Shown here: positions 9,398-18,759 of the stretch, piece after piece | Numbering within the stretch: position 1 is the stretch's first letter | How the letters are laid out: each line of letters begins with the position of its first letter | Source of the DNA: an uncultured Alphaproteobacteria bacterium | GTDB taxonomy: Bacteria; Pseudomonadota; Alphaproteobacteria; Caulobacterales; Caulobacteraceae | DNA length: 64,000 nt | Assembly: GCA_937920085.1 (NCBI GenBank) | Contig: CALETE010000094.1 | Location: 1 to 64,000 of the forward strand | Direction of reading: 5' to 3' | Position numbers and translations under genes: made by a program | Notes under the pieces: generated by a model | Databases searched by the model: none | Seen by the model: the letters and a program-made list of their open reading frames with translations, nothing else | What the model was told of the DNA's origin: nothing

Positions 9398-10621
9398 TCA
9401 GAGCCCGAGCACCATCTTGGCCATGATGTTGTGCTGGATCTCGTTGGAGCCGGCATAGATCGAGGTCTTGCGGTAGTTGAAATAGTGCGGTGCCAAGGTC
9501 GCGGCATAGTCGGCACCGGCCCGGGGCTCATTGCGGATACCCTTGATCTCTGCCCAGGTGTCCTGGACGAAGGGCTGGGCGTAGATTCCCGCCGCTTCCA
9601 GGGCAAGTTCGGTGATCAGCTGCTGGGCCTGGCTGCCTTCCAGCTTCAGCATGGACGAGGCAGCGCCCATGGATTCCCCGGCATTGTGCGAGGCGAACAT
9701 GCGCAGCTCGACAGCATTCAAAACATCCGTCTTGATCTGAGCTTCGGAAAGCTTGCGACGGAAGTCCTGATCATCGATCATCCGCTTGCCGCCATCTGAG
9801 GCTTCGAGGCTGGCGATCTTCTTGACCCTATTTAGCTGGTTGGTGAGGCCTGGCGCATAGGCACCGCCCCGCTCGAACTGCAGCAGGTATTTGGCGTAGG
9901 TCCAGCCCTGGTCTTCCTCGCCAATGCGATTGGAGACGGGCACCCGGACATTGTCGAAGAAGACCTGATTGATCTCCTGCTCGCCCTCGGCGGGGCCGTC
10001 CAGGGTCGGCAGGGGGACGATGTTGATCCCCGGTGTCTTCATGTCCAGCAGCAGGAAGCTGATACCCTTCTGCTTGATGGGGTCGACGCTGGTGCGCACC
10101 AGACAGAACATCCAGTCTGCCCATTGGGCATAGGTGGTCCAGATCTTGGAGCCGTTCAGCACATAGTGGTCGCCGTCCCGCTCGGCCTTCATGGACAGGG
10201 AGGCGAGATCTGATCCTGAGCCGGGCTCGGAATAGCCCTGGCACCACCAGACATCGGTGGAGAGGATCTTAGGCAGGTGCTGGGCCTTTTGCTCAGGGGT
10301 TCCGAAGGCCATGACCACTGGGGCACACATGCGCAGGCCCATATTCGAGGTGTCGGGGGCACCCGAAAGTGCCATTTCCATGTCGAAGATGAACTTTTTG
10401 GCGTGGCTCCAGCCCGTGCCGCCATATTCCACCGGCCAGTCCGGCGCGATCCAGCCCTTAGCGTACAGGGCCTTCAGCCAACGGACCTGACCCGCTTTAT
10501 CAATGTGTTGGTTCTTAGACTGCGCAGAGCGGGCCCGCATGTCCTCGTCAAAGTTCTCGTCGATAAAGGCCCGCACCTCGTCACGGAAGGCGAGATCCTC
10601 AGCGGAAAAATTCAGATCCAT
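9398..10621 (-). CDS. acyl-CoA dehydrogenase
   Basis: A 407-residue flavoprotein with the three acyl-CoA dehydrogenase domains: N-terminal helices, a middle beta-barrel with GYSEPGSGSDLAS (FAD/acyl contact, about 150-162) and a C-terminal helical bundle ending in the typical YAGSNEIQHNIMAK segment. It should oxidise an acyl-CoA to the 2-enoyl-CoA, passing electrons to ETF. The MLKLEGSQ region near 325 resembles the large subunits of dicarboxylyl- or steroid-side-chain acyl-CoA dehydrogenases rather than short-chain FadE; the exact substrate is unknown. It is in an apparent operon between the small monooxygenase-like gene (39-base gap) and the serine hydrolase. Confidence 0.92.
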   Translation of the reverse strand: MDLNFSAEDLAFRDEVRAFIDENFDEDMRARSAQSKNQHIDKAGQVRWLKALYAKGWIAPDWPVEYGGTGWSHAKKFIFDMEMALSGAPDTSNMGLRMCAPVVMAFGTPEQKAQHLPKILSTDVWWCQGYSEPGSGSDLASLSMKAERDGDHYVLNGSKIWTTYAQWADWMFCLVRTSVDPIKQKGISFLLLDMKTPGINIVPLPTLDGPAEGEQEINQVFFDNVRVPVSNRIGEEDQGWTYAKYLLQFERGGAYAPGLTNQLNRVKKIASLEASDGGKRMIDDQDFRRKLSEAQIKTDVLNAVELRMFASHNAGESMGAASSMLKLEGSQAQQLITELALEAAGIYAQPFVQDTWAEIKGIRNEPRAGADYAATLAPHYFNYRKTSIYAGSNEIQHNIMAKMVLGL

Positions 10622-10660
10622 TTTGAAGTCCTTTCCAGATGATAGGTGCGGGCGATTGGT

Positions 10661-10948
10661 TTAGACGCCGTCGAGGTATTCGATTTCCGGACGACCACCC
10701 ATGCAGGGGCCAAGCTTCGGGCCAGCGGCCTTGAAGTAGTCCGTCTGGCCGTGGGAGGTCAGGGCGTCCTGGTCGACGTAAAGCTCCAGCACCTTATAGA
10801 CCTGCGGATTGCCGCGGCTCTTGGTCAGTTGATAGGCCACATTGCCTGGCTCATTGGCCCGGACTTGCTTGGCCAGTTCGGTGAAGATGGCTTCGAATTC
10901 CACATTCTTGCCTTCAGCCACCGTCAAGGTGGCGATCACGCCGATCAT
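10661..10948 (-). CDS. antibiotic biosynthesis monooxygenase-like (ABM) protein
   Basis: A 95-residue ferredoxin-like alpha/beta protein. MIGVIATLTVAEGKNVEFEA at the start and the central VLELYVDQDALTSH...YFKA segment match ABM-domain proteins, a family that includes cofactor-free quinone monooxygenases and also many small dimeric proteins of unknown role. The ATG at 10948 is preceded by GGGAGTGA at a proper distance; an upstream extension to 11008 lacks support. It is the first gene ahead of the acyl-CoA dehydrogenase, so its substrate may belong to the same degradation route. Confidence 0.8.
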   Translation of the reverse strand: MIGVIATLTVAEGKNVEFEAIFTELAKQVRANEPGNVAYQLTKSRGNPQVYKVLELYVDQDALTSHGQTDYFKAAGPKLGPCMGGRPEIEYLDGV

Positions 10949-11040
10949 AGGTTCACTCCCAACAATTGTTTGAAATGGGAGGTTAGAGGCCTGCAGCCGG
11001 GGCGGCAAGTCAAAGCGCGCGGTGACGGGCGCTGAAAGTC

Positions 11041-11328
11041 CTAGGGACGGTCGTTCCAGCCGTAGGCAACCCAGTGGTGGCCACCCAGATTACGCGCTTC
11101 GATGACCCCATCTTCTGCCTTTGGTGCCGCAGTACGCTTAGCGCGCAGGGCAAGACCCGCAAGGCCCAACAGGGCTGACGACATCACCGCGATCACCACG
11201 ACGGTGGCCGCAGCAAACACCGCAAGCACAGCGCCGACAGCGAGCGCCGCTGCGGTCGCAAGGGCTCCGCCCAGCATGGCTATGCTGCGGAAGGCCGAGC
11301 CTGACTGTCGCGCGTCGTCCTTGACCAT
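11041..11328 (-). CDS. small membrane protein of unknown function
   Basis: A 95-residue protein that I do not recognise. Residues about 15-62 are strongly hydrophobic and alanine/valine-rich, enough for two transmembrane helices with a short turn (MSSALLG). The N-terminus (KDDARQ) and C-terminus (RAKRTAAPKAED, then HHWVAYGW) are polar. It is followed after 92 bases by the ABM gene on the same strand, which may or may not be co-transcribed. Codon use is like its neighbours, so it is probably a real gene. Confidence 0.6.
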   Translation of the reverse strand: MVKDDARQSGSAFRSIAMLGGALATAAALAVGAVLAVFAAATVVVIAVMSSALLGLAGLALRAKRTAAPKAEDGVIEARNLGGHHWVAYGWNDRP

Positions 11329-11430
11329 GACGTCCTCACATCACCGTCGTTTTGACGGCGTCCAAGCATCTTTCGGGGTCGGCAGACGCCCCGTCAACCG
11401 ATGGGCTATCAAATTTGCGGCAATTCCAAG

Positions 11431-12126
11431 TCATGATGCGCCGTTAAGTGCCAGACTGCGCCGCTCGCGCATAATTGCATCATATGCCGCATTGATCGCC
11501 GCAGCCTTGGCCTCGGCGACCTCAATATACTCGTCGGGCAGGCCGCGCGCCCGGGCGCGATCGGGGTGAGCCTCGCTGAGCTGAGCACGCCAAAGCTTGC
11601 GCACATCCTCATCGGGGGCGTCAGGCGCAATCGACAGCACGGCATAGGGATCATCGGCAGCCAGACCAAGATGGGTTGCTTTCAACCGCCTAAAGATCAG
11701 GGGCGAAAAACCAAAATGATGGGACACAGTCTCCAGATAGGTCAGCTCATCATCTGTGACGACCCCGTCCGACCTTGCGATATGGAAGAGGCCATCAAGC
11801 ACGTCTTCTAACAGGCTGGGGCAGTTCCGATACCGTTTGGCCAGGCGCTTGGCATAGCTTTCATAGCCGTGGGTCGTCTGCCGGGCGAGGTCATAGAGCC
11901 GCAAGACATTCTTTTCGGACCCAGCATCGGTTTGGAAAACTTCGAAAAATGCGTCGTACTCCTGGATATTGGCTCGACCGTCGGCCTTGGCCAACTTGGC
12001 CCCAAGCGCCGTCACCGCCGTTGAAAACGCCGGATCTTCGCCGGGCAGACCCGGAGGGCAATCACAGTCCTCGCAGCCATCTGGCCGCTTGACCGCGCGT
12101 CCTGCAATGTTGCGCCAAAAGCTCAT
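11431..12126 (-). CDS. DjlA-like protein with TerB and J domains
   Basis: A 231-residue protein with a TerB-like acidic helical domain (about 30-150; DGRANIQEYDAFFEVF and RSDGVVTDDELTYLETV are its paired metal-loop-like segments) followed by a C-terminal J domain (about 160-225) containing the HPD tripeptide in EAHPDRAR. J domains stimulate DnaK ATPase, so this is a probable Hsp70 co-chaperone. Unlike E. coli DjlA there is no N-terminal membrane anchor; instead a CEDCDCPPG cysteine cluster occurs near residues 18-26 that could bind metal. ATG 12126 is preferred over an upstream TTG at 12138. The gene is divergent from the oxoprolinase gene. Confidence 0.85.
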   Translation of the reverse strand: MSFWRNIAGRAVKRPDGCEDCDCPPGLPGEDPAFSTAVTALGAKLAKADGRANIQEYDAFFEVFQTDAGSEKNVLRLYDLARQTTHGYESYAKRLAKRYRNCPSLLEDVLDGLFHIARSDGVVTDDELTYLETVSHHFGFSPLIFRRLKATHLGLAADDPYAVLSIAPDAPDEDVRKLWRAQLSEAHPDRARARGLPDEYIEVAEAKAAAINAAYDAIMRERRSLALNGAS

Positions 12127-12204
12127 AGGAGTATCCAAACGCTTTAGGCCCTCCCTGCGTTTCTGACAACGCGAACCATAGCCGTAGAGTCTTAAGCTTT
12201 GGAC

Positions 12205-15200
12205 ATGAAATGGCGTTACTGGATTGATCGTGGCGGCACCTTCACCGACGTGATCGGTGCATTTGGTGACCAGAAGGAAGTCTCGACCAAGTTTCTTTCG
12301 GCCTCGCCAGCCTATGCTGACGCCGCCGTCGCAGCCATGCGCAGCCTGATGGGCCTTGCCGAAGACGCGCCCTTTCCCGCCGATCAGGTGGCCTCGATTC
12401 GCATGGGCTCGACGGTTGCCACCAACGCCCTCCTCGAGCGCAAGGGGGCAAAGACCCTGTTCCTGACCACCCGAGGATTCGCCGACGCCCTGGTGATTGG
12501 CGATCAGTCCAGACCAGATCTCTTCGCCCTGGACCTCACCCGTCCGCCACCCCTCTATTCTGGGGTGGTCGAGGCCGATGAGCGATTAGACGCCGATGGC
12601 GGCGTGGTCCTGCCCCTGGATACCGATGCCCTGCGCCTAGTGCTACAGACTGCGGTTAGCGAGGGATATGCAGCCCTGGCCGTGGCCTTTCTGCATTCCG
12701 ACCTCAATCCAGCCCATGAGCTCCTGGCAGGGGAAATTGCCCAGGCCGTTGGCTTTCCCTTTGTCGCCCTGAGCCATGAGGTCAGCCCCCTACCCCGCTT
12801 CATTCCCAGAGCGGACACCACCGTTGCTGATGCCTATCTGACCCCGGTCTTGCAGGCCTATGTGCAACAGGTGGCCCAGGCCGTGAATGGCGCACCGCTT
12901 TACTTCATGACCTCAGCGGGTGGTCTTGTCCGGGCCGACGCCTTTCGCGGCCGAGATGCGGTGGTGTCGGGGCCCGCCGGCGGCGTGGTGGGCGTGGCCG
13001 AAACGGCTCAGCTGGCCGGGGCAAAGGCTGTGATCGGCTATGACATGGGGGGCACGTCTACCGATGTCTGTCGCTATGCTGGAAGCCTGGAGCGGCGCGA
13101 CATTGCCCGGGTCGCCGGGGTTCGCCTGCGCAGTCCCATGCTGGACGTGGAAACCGTCGCCGCAGGGGGCGGCTCCATCCTCAGCTTTGATGGCCAGAGG
13201 GCGCGATCAGGACCACAATCGGCCGGTGCCAATCCTGGACCTGCTGCCTACGGGCGCGGTGGCCCGGCAACCGTCACCGACGCCAACCTGGTGCTGGGTA
13301 GGCTCGATCCGCAGTTTTTTCCCAAGATTTTTGGACCCAAGGCTGATCAGCCCCTAGATCAGGCTGCGGCCCATGCCCGTCTGGCAGAGCTAGCTGCGGC
13401 CATGGGGCAGGACAGTGTCGAAGCCGCCGCAGAGGGATTTGTCGCTGTGGCTGTGGAGCAAACCGCCCAGGCCGTGCGGCGCATTTCCACTGAGCGGGGC
13501 TTCGATCCCCGAGATCACGCCCTGGTCGCCTTTGGCGGGGCCGCAGGACAAACCGCCTGTCAAGCCGCCGAAGCCCTCGGGATCACCACCATACTCTGCC
13601 CCCGATATGGCAGCGTCCTGTCAGCCTGGGGCATAGGCACGGCGCGCTTGAGCAGTCTGCGCCAGGCGAGCCTGGAGATCGAACTTCATGCCGCGGGCCT
13701 CACAAAGGCGCGCCAATTGGCCGCCAGGGTGGAAGTCTTGTCGCGACAGGCCCTTGCCGACCAAGGGGTCACGGAGGGTGTGGTCAAGGTCACCCTAAGG
13801 CTGCGCTATGAGGGGGCCGACGCTGAACTGCCAGTTGCCCTTGCAGACCTGGGTGCGGTGAAGGCTGAATTTGAAATGGCCCATGCGCGCCTGTTTGGAT
13901 TTATCGAGGCCGACCGGCCAATCCTGATTGCCACGGTCGAAGTGGAGGCCAGTGCCCCACCGAACCCCTCGCGCCAAGCTTCCCCCCAGGATGTCGAAGA
14001 TGTGGCACCCCTGAAGACCATCCGCATGTTTGCCCAGGGTCGTCATCACGATGCGCCGGTCCTGCCCGCCGCAGCCCTGACTGAACGCGAAGGCCCGGCC
14101 CTGATCATTCGCGGCGACACCCAAATCGCCGTGGCGCCGGGCTGGCACGCCCGCCGCGAGGCTGACGATCTGATCTGTTTGACCAGGGTCGAAAATGCCC
14201 TGGCTGTAAGGCTTGAGTCCAGTCGACCAGACCCTGTGACCCTGGAACTCTTCAACCGCCGCTTTATGGGTGTGGCTGAGGCCATGGGGGCTGCCCTGGA
14301 GCGCACGGCCCATTCGGTGAACATCAAGGAGCGCCTAGATTTTTCCTGTGCGCTGTTCGACGCCGATGGCGGCTTGGTGGCCAATGCGCCGCATATGCCC
14401 GTCCATCTGGGATCCATGGGGGCCAGCGTCCGCGCAGTTCGCGACCGGCATCCAAGCCTAAGGCCAGGCGATGGCTTCGCCCTGAACAATCCCTATGCCG
14501 GTGGCACTCACCTGCCTGACATTACCGTCGTCATGCCGATCTTTTTGGGCGGGGCGCAAAGTCCGACCTTCTATGTGGCGGCAAGAGGACATCACGCCGA
14601 TGTGGGCGGTGTTCAGCCGGGCTCCATGCCGCCCTTCTCCAAAACTCTCGATGAGGAGGGCGTCTTGCTCGATGCCCTGCCGATCCTGCGCGACGGGATA
14701 TTTCTGGAGGATGCGGCCCTGGCCGCCTTCAGGGCCGGTCCATGGCCCGCCCGCGCGCCAAGGCGAAACATAGCCGACCTAAAGGCCCAGGTCGCCGCCT
14801 GCCAAGCCGGGGCCATGGCTGTCTCGTCCATGATCGCAGCCTATGGCGGTGAGGTTGTGGCCCGCTATATGGGATTTGTGCAGGACAATGCTGCCACCTC
14901 GGTCCGCAAGGCCCTCGGGCGATTAAGCAATGGCTTTGCCAAGGTGCCCATGGATGGCGGTGGCGAGATCGTGGTGCGAACCACGGTAGATCCAGCCGCC
15001 GGTCAGGCCATACTCGACTTCAGAGAGTCAGCTGACCAATTGACGTCGAATTTCAACGCCCCGTCGGCGATTGTCGATGCGGCTGCCCTCTATGTTTTCC
15101 GGACCCTGGTGGATGATGACATCCCCCTGAACGCGGGCTGTTTGAAGCCCTTGAACATCATGACCCGGCCAGGATCCATGCTCTCGCCCGCCTACCCCGC

Positions 15201-15756
15201 AGCTGTGGTCGCGGGCAATGTGGAGACCAGTCAGCACGTGGTCGACGCCCTCTATGCGGCCCTTGGGGTGATGGCCAATAGCCAGGGCTCGATGAACAAC
15301 TTCACCTTCGGCGATGAGGATCGTCAGTATTACGAGACCCTCTGTGGCGGAACTGGTGCCACGGCGGAGCGGGATGGGGAGTCGGCTATTCACTCTCACA
15401 TGACCAATTCCCGACTGACGGATCCGGAAATTCTGGAACGGCGTTTCCCCGTCCGGGTCGAGACCTTCGCCCGGAGATGGGGATCAGGGGGTAAAGGCAA
15501 AAAAGTCGGCGGCGATGGCGCTGTGCGGACCATCCGCTTCCTGGCCCCCATGGACGCCGCCCTGCTTTCCAGCCGCAGGACCCATGCACCACAAGGCCTA
15601 TTGGGCGGAGGTCCCGGTCTGGCAGGTCGTCAATGCTTGATCAAAGCGTCAGGCGAGGTAAAGGAAATGCCCGGATGCTTTTCGCTGTCCGTCGAAGCCG
15701 GGGATCGGATCAAGATTGAGACGCCGGGAGGTGGTGGCTTTGGTGCCGCCTCATGA
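12205..15756 (+). CDS. oplA: 5-oxoprolinase (ATP-hydrolysing), HyuA-HyuB fusion
   Basis: At 1183 residues it has the full length of eukaryotic-type 5-oxoprolinase, combining a HyuA-like half (ASKHA ATPase fold; DRGGTFTDV near the start, YDMGGTSTDV near 280) and a HyuB-like half (NNPYAGGTHLPD near 765, then GGGGFG at the end). It opens 5-oxo-L-proline to L-glutamate at the cost of ATP, clearing a by-product of glutathione turnover and peptide damage. Many bacteria encode the halves separately; the fusion is common in alphaproteobacteria. Hydantoinase activity on related lactams cannot be excluded. The ATG at 12205 is chosen; an in-frame TTG two codons upstream is less likely. Confidence 0.93.
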   Translation: MKWRYWIDRGGTFTDVIGAFGDQKEVSTKFLSASPAYADAAVAAMRSLMGLAEDAPFPADQVASIRMGSTVATNALLERKGAKTLFLTTRGFADALVIGDQSRPDLFALDLTRPPPLYSGVVEADERLDADGGVVLPLDTDALRLVLQTAVSEGYAALAVAFLHSDLNPAHELLAGEIAQAVGFPFVALSHEVSPLPRFIPRADTTVADAYLTPVLQAYVQQVAQAVNGAPLYFMTSAGGLVRADAFRGRDAVVSGPAGGVVGVAETAQLAGAKAVIGYDMGGTSTDVCRYAGSLERRDIARVAGVRLRSPMLDVETVAAGGGSILSFDGQRARSGPQSAGANPGPAAYGRGGPATVTDANLVLGRLDPQFFPKIFGPKADQPLDQAAAHARLAELAAAMGQDSVEAAAEGFVAVAVEQTAQAVRRISTERGFDPRDHALVAFGGAAGQTACQAAEALGITTILCPRYGSVLSAWGIGTARLSSLRQASLEIELHAAGLTKARQLAARVEVLSRQALADQGVTEGVVKVTLRLRYEGADAELPVALADLGAVKAEFEMAHARLFGFIEADRPILIATVEVEASAPPNPSRQASPQDVEDVAPLKTIRMFAQGRHHDAPVLPAAALTEREGPALIIRGDTQIAVAPGWHARREADDLICLTRVENALAVRLESSRPDPVTLELFNRRFMGVAEAMGAALERTAHSVNIKERLDFSCALFDADGGLVANAPHMPVHLGSMGASVRAVRDRHPSLRPGDGFALNNPYAGGTHLPDITVVMPIFLGGAQSPTFYVAARGHHADVGGVQPGSMPPFSKTLDEEGVLLDALPILRDGIFLEDAALAAFRAGPWPARAPRRNIADLKAQVAACQAGAMAVSSMIAAYGGEVVARYMGFVQDNAATSVRKALGRLSNGFAKVPMDGGGEIVVRTTVDPAAGQAILDFRESADQLTSNFNAPSAIVDAAALYVFRTLVDDDIPLNAGCLKPLNIMTRPGSMLSPAYPAAVVAGNVETSQHVVDALYAALGVMANSQGSMNNFTFGDEDRQYYETLCGGTGATAERDGESAIHSHMTNSRLTDPEILERRFPVRVETFARRWGSGGKGKKVGGDGAVRTIRFLAPMDAALLSSRRTHAPQGLLGGGPGLAGRQCLIKASGEVKEMPGCFSLSVEAGDRIKIETPGGGGFGAAS

Positions 15757-15785
15757 CCGCCGAAATTCAGAGGTAGCAGGGTTAC

Positions 15786-16487
15786 ATGTCCGCGTTACTC
15801 CTCGCCCTAGCCCTGATGATTGATCCTGAACCGGTCGATCAACCTCCTACAGAAACGCCCACGGCCGAGGCATCTCAAGCCCCGACCCCAGCGCCTGACC
15901 CCACCCCAACACCGCCTGTCGAGGAAGTGGATGTCGCCTATCCGCCAGACGCGCCAAAGGATGATTATGGCCTTGTCTCGTGGTGTTACGGGGTGCTCAG
16001 CGGCTATCTGGAGCTGCACGACCGCGTCCTACCCGAAGTCACCCGCATTGAAGGGGCATTCCGTCAGCCCGGAAGCAGCCTCGCGGAAGATATGGCTGTT
16101 TACGAAGACATGCGGAAGGTCAGCCGGGCCAATATGAAGTTGTTCGCAAGGGCCATGGAGGCGGCGGAACGGGCAAGCCTTCGGCCGATCAGCCAGGCCG
16201 GTGCTGCGGCTGTGACAAAGGGGCGCTCCAACTGGGCAGCAGCGGCCAACCTTCCGACCCGGACCGTCGCCCAACAGTGGATGGGGTGGACCTTGCCGGC
16301 GGTTTGTCCGACCCGGGCGGTCGAGTTAGAAGCCAGGTCAAAACTGATGGGTGCGACCTTCAAGGTCAATGAAGCCCCGACCGAAATGCCAGAAGCGCCA
16401 CCGGCAGAACCTGTTCCGGCATCAGTTCCGGAGGACGTAACCGGTCCTGCGCCTGTCGAAACCGTCCCGCCCAAACCTCAGTTCTGA
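15786..16487 (+). CDS. conserved hypothetical exported protein, proline-rich ends
   Basis: A 233-residue protein that I do not recognise. It begins with a short hydrophobic run (SALLLALALM) that could be a signal sequence, then a Pro/Thr/Glu-rich linker to about residue 60, a compact helical core (about 65-190) with two cysteines, in SWCYGV and AVCPT, that could pair in the periplasm, and a second Pro/Ala/Glu-rich tail. It starts 29 bases after the oxoprolinase and ends 14 bases before the DsbA-like gene, which suggests co-transcription with both. A role for the DsbA-like neighbour in oxidising it is possible but unproven. Confidence 0.6.
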   Translation: MSALLLALALMIDPEPVDQPPTETPTAEASQAPTPAPDPTPTPPVEEVDVAYPPDAPKDDYGLVSWCYGVLSGYLELHDRVLPEVTRIEGAFRQPGSSLAEDMAVYEDMRKVSRANMKLFARAMEAAERASLRPISQAGAAAVTKGRSNWAAAANLPTRTVAQQWMGWTLPAVCPTRAVELEARSKLMGATFKVNEAPTEMPEAPPAEPVPASVPEDVTGPAPVETVPPKPQF

Positions 16488-16501
16488 TTGCAGAGGCCCC
16501 C

Positions 16502-17149
16502 ATGGAAACCCCTCACCTCGTCTATTTCAGCGACCCGATGTGCTCCTGGTGTTACGGATTTTCCCCGGTGATTGCCGATATCCGCAAGACCTTTGGTCGG
16601 TCCCTGCCCATACGACTGGTCCTAGGTGGGCTGCGTCCGGGAACGGACACGCCGATGACGCAATCGGCCAAGGATGAGATCCGCGGTCATTGGACCCATG
16701 TGTCGGAAGCCGCTCATCTGCCTTTTGATGGGGCTGTCCTCGATCACCCTGGGTTTTGCTATGATACCGATCCTGCGGCCCGTGCCGTGGTGCGGGTGCG
16801 CCGTCAGGACCCCGAATTGGCCTTGGTCTTTCTCGAACGCGTCCAGCGGGCTTTCTATGCTGAGAACCGTAACGTGACCCAGGCCGAAACCCTGGCAGAC
16901 CTCGCGACTGAGCTGGGCTTTGATCGGGCCAGCTTCCTTGCGGATATGGAGTCGGACGATCTGAAAAACGAGACCTGGAGCGATTACGGCACCTCGCAGC
17001 GGGCGGGCGTGACGGGCTTTCCGACCCTTGTCGCCGGGCCAAATCCACAAGGTGCCTTTGGTGTTGTCACCCGGGGCTGGCAGCCGGGCGGGCAGATCCT
17101 GGCAGCGCTCCATGCCTGGGTCGAAGGCCCATCGGCTGGAACGGCTTAA
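16502..17149 (+). CDS. DsbA family oxidoreductase (FrnE/HCCA isomerase-like)
   Basis: A 215-residue thioredoxin-fold protein. The active-site motif C14-S-W-C17 follows the first beta strand (LVYFSDPM), the helical insertion is typical of DsbA, and the cis-proline is in GVTGFPTLVAG near 173-183. No signal peptide is visible, so it most resembles cytoplasmic FrnE-like DsbA relatives that handle thiol redox or oxidative stress. It follows the proline-rich protein gene by 14 bases. The molecular partner is unknown. Confidence 0.85.
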   Translation: METPHLVYFSDPMCSWCYGFSPVIADIRKTFGRSLPIRLVLGGLRPGTDTPMTQSAKDEIRGHWTHVSEAAHLPFDGAVLDHPGFCYDTDPAARAVVRVRRQDPELALVFLERVQRAFYAENRNVTQAETLADLATELGFDRASFLADMESDDLKNETWSDYGTSQRAGVTGFPTLVAGPNPQGAFGVVTRGWQPGGQILAALHAWVEGPSAGTA

Positions 17150-17228
17150 GATTTGCCCGCGGCAGGACAAAAGGCCTCAAGGCCGCGGGTCCGACAGGGC
17201 TATTGCACTTAGCGAAGCCTGAACCGGC

Positions 17229-17630
17229 TTATGAGGCCACGCAGGTTGCGAGGTTAATCGGCCCCGTCAGGTCCGTACGGACCCATACGCCATTCGTTTT
17301 CGCAAATATGGCTCCGCCCGACGCCGAGTCATAATCTGAACGTTTGGTGCTCCAAGCATCCCAGCTAAGCCCAGCGACGATCCGTGCGGTCTGGCCGACC
17401 TTACCCGGCTCTAGGTCCAGGGAGGCCTTGCACTCGACGTTGAAATTCTGACAGGCGTGGCCATTCGCAGGCTTGGCACCACAGATGGGGGACGCCTCGA
17501 TATCCTTGTGCCAAACGGCAATGGCCGTCGATAGACCGGCATAGGGGCCATCATTCGCAGCTTTCTGCGCTTTTTGGCACCCGCCAAGGGCCAGCATTGT
17601 CGAAAGGTAAATCAAAACAAGACGGTTCAA
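17229..17630 (-). CDS. small lipoprotein of unknown function
   Basis: A 133-residue protein with an N-terminal signal and lipobox (LALGGC, modified Cys near residue 18), so it should be anchored in a membrane facing the periplasm. The mature part has four cysteines (ICGAK, HACQNF, VECKAS and ATCVAS), likely in disulfides. I do not recognise the fold. It is divergent from the AIM24-family gene and converges on the DsbA-like gene. Confidence 0.65.
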   Translation of the reverse strand: MNRLVLIYLSTMLALGGCQKAQKAANDGPYAGLSTAIAVWHKDIEASPICGAKPANGHACQNFNVECKASLDLEPGKVGQTARIVAGLSWDAWSTKRSDYDSASGGAIFAKTNGVWVRTDLTGPINLATCVAS

Positions 17631-17755
17631 AGCACACTCCCAACACCACAGGCGCGGTCGCTTAACACGTCAATTGCCGCCTGGGCATGATCCTTCTGCG
17701 ACAATGGGAAACTTCTTTTGGTCTCGCTGATATTGCCCCCCGCAATGGAGGCCCT

Positions 17756-18562
17756 ATGTTCACAAAGCGCGCACGAGGCGCGACAGAGGCCGCCATGAAA
17801 TACCAGATTTCCGGAACCGTGATGCAGACCGTCGAGATCGACCTTGCACCGGGGGAAACCGTCTACAGCCAGACCCATGCAATGGCGTGGATGAATGATG
17901 ACGTAAATATGCACACCAATACCGGAGGCGGCCTGTTCGCAGGCCTAAAGCGCAGTCTCACCGGTGGCAGCTTCTTTGTGACAGACTTTTCCGCCACAAG
18001 GCCGGGTGCCCACGTGGCCTTTGCCCCCCGCTTCCCAGGGTCCATCCTGGCCCGCCAACTGGCACCGGGCGAGTCCCTGATCTGTCGCAAGGAAACCTTT
18101 CTCTGCGCCGAGAAATCCGTAACCCTGGAACTGGCTTGGCAACAAAGGATTGGCTCAGGCTTCTTCGGTGGGGCGGGGTTCATTCTCCAGAAGGTCACCG
18201 GCCCAGGGGTCGTCTTCCTCGATCTGTCCGGCGAGGTGGTGCACAAGACCCTGGCACCCGGTGAGCGTCTCTTGGTGCACGCTGGCCATGTTGGCGTCCA
18301 CGCCCCCAGTGTAAGCTTTGACATCCAGATGGTGCCCGGCTTCCGCAACATCTTATTTGGTGGTGAAGGACTGTTCCTCGCCAGCCTGACGGGGCCAGGC
18401 GACGTCTACCTACAGTCCATGCCGATTATCAATCTCGCTGAGGCCCTGGCTCAATACATGCCGGGAGGCGACCGGGATGGCGGACCTGGCCGCGTTGGAG
18501 CCGCCGCCGCGGGAGCAGGCGTCCTCGGTGCGATCTTGGGCGGCGTTCTCGGCGAGGATTAG
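17756..18562 (+). CDS. AIM24/TIGR00266 family protein
   Basis: A 268-residue protein built of repeated beta hairpins with glycine-rich turns, fitting the AIM24 (TIGR00266) double-stranded beta-helix family: MKYQISG, then LAPGETVYSQ near 30-40, GGGLFAGLKRSLTGGSFFVTDF near 60-80 in broken form, and the later LAPGERLLVHAGHVGVH. The C-terminus ends in a glycine-rich helix (AGAGVLGAILGGVLG) that could insert in a membrane. The function in bacteria is unknown. Start 17756 has GGAGG upstream; an alternative ATG at 17795 matches the family N-terminus and is also possible. Confidence 0.85.
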   Translation: MFTKRARGATEAAMKYQISGTVMQTVEIDLAPGETVYSQTHAMAWMNDDVNMHTNTGGGLFAGLKRSLTGGSFFVTDFSATRPGAHVAFAPRFPGSILARQLAPGESLICRKETFLCAEKSVTLELAWQQRIGSGFFGGAGFILQKVTGPGVVFLDLSGEVVHKTLAPGERLLVHAGHVGVHAPSVSFDIQMVPGFRNILFGGEGLFLASLTGPGDVYLQSMPIINLAEALAQYMPGGDRDGGPGRVGAAAAGAGVLGAILGGVLGED

Positions 18563-18759
18563 ACTCGCAGGGTGGTGACTCTGACGCTTTTCAGCGGTCA
18601 TTGAGACTCATTCGACGGCTTCTGGCCTCGTGGGTTGCATCGTGAAAACGGAAATTCTGGCTAAAATCCTGTGGTTTTAGAAGGCTTAGGCCTGCTTAAA
18701 GCCTCGCGACTGGCGTGAGCCAAATTGCCGCAGGGACTAACGCTAGACGTGCATGATAC

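Noticed and set aside
17156..17189. CCCGCGGC/GCCGCGGG hairpin after the DsbA-like gene
   Set aside because: Loop of 18 bases and no U-run; it could act at the transcript end but the evidence is too weak for a terminator call.
18563..18759. Possible small RNA or gene before the winged-helix regulator
   Set aside because: Only a weak CTAAAA/TTTTAG hairpin near 18660; no promoter, terminator or coding signal that I can support.
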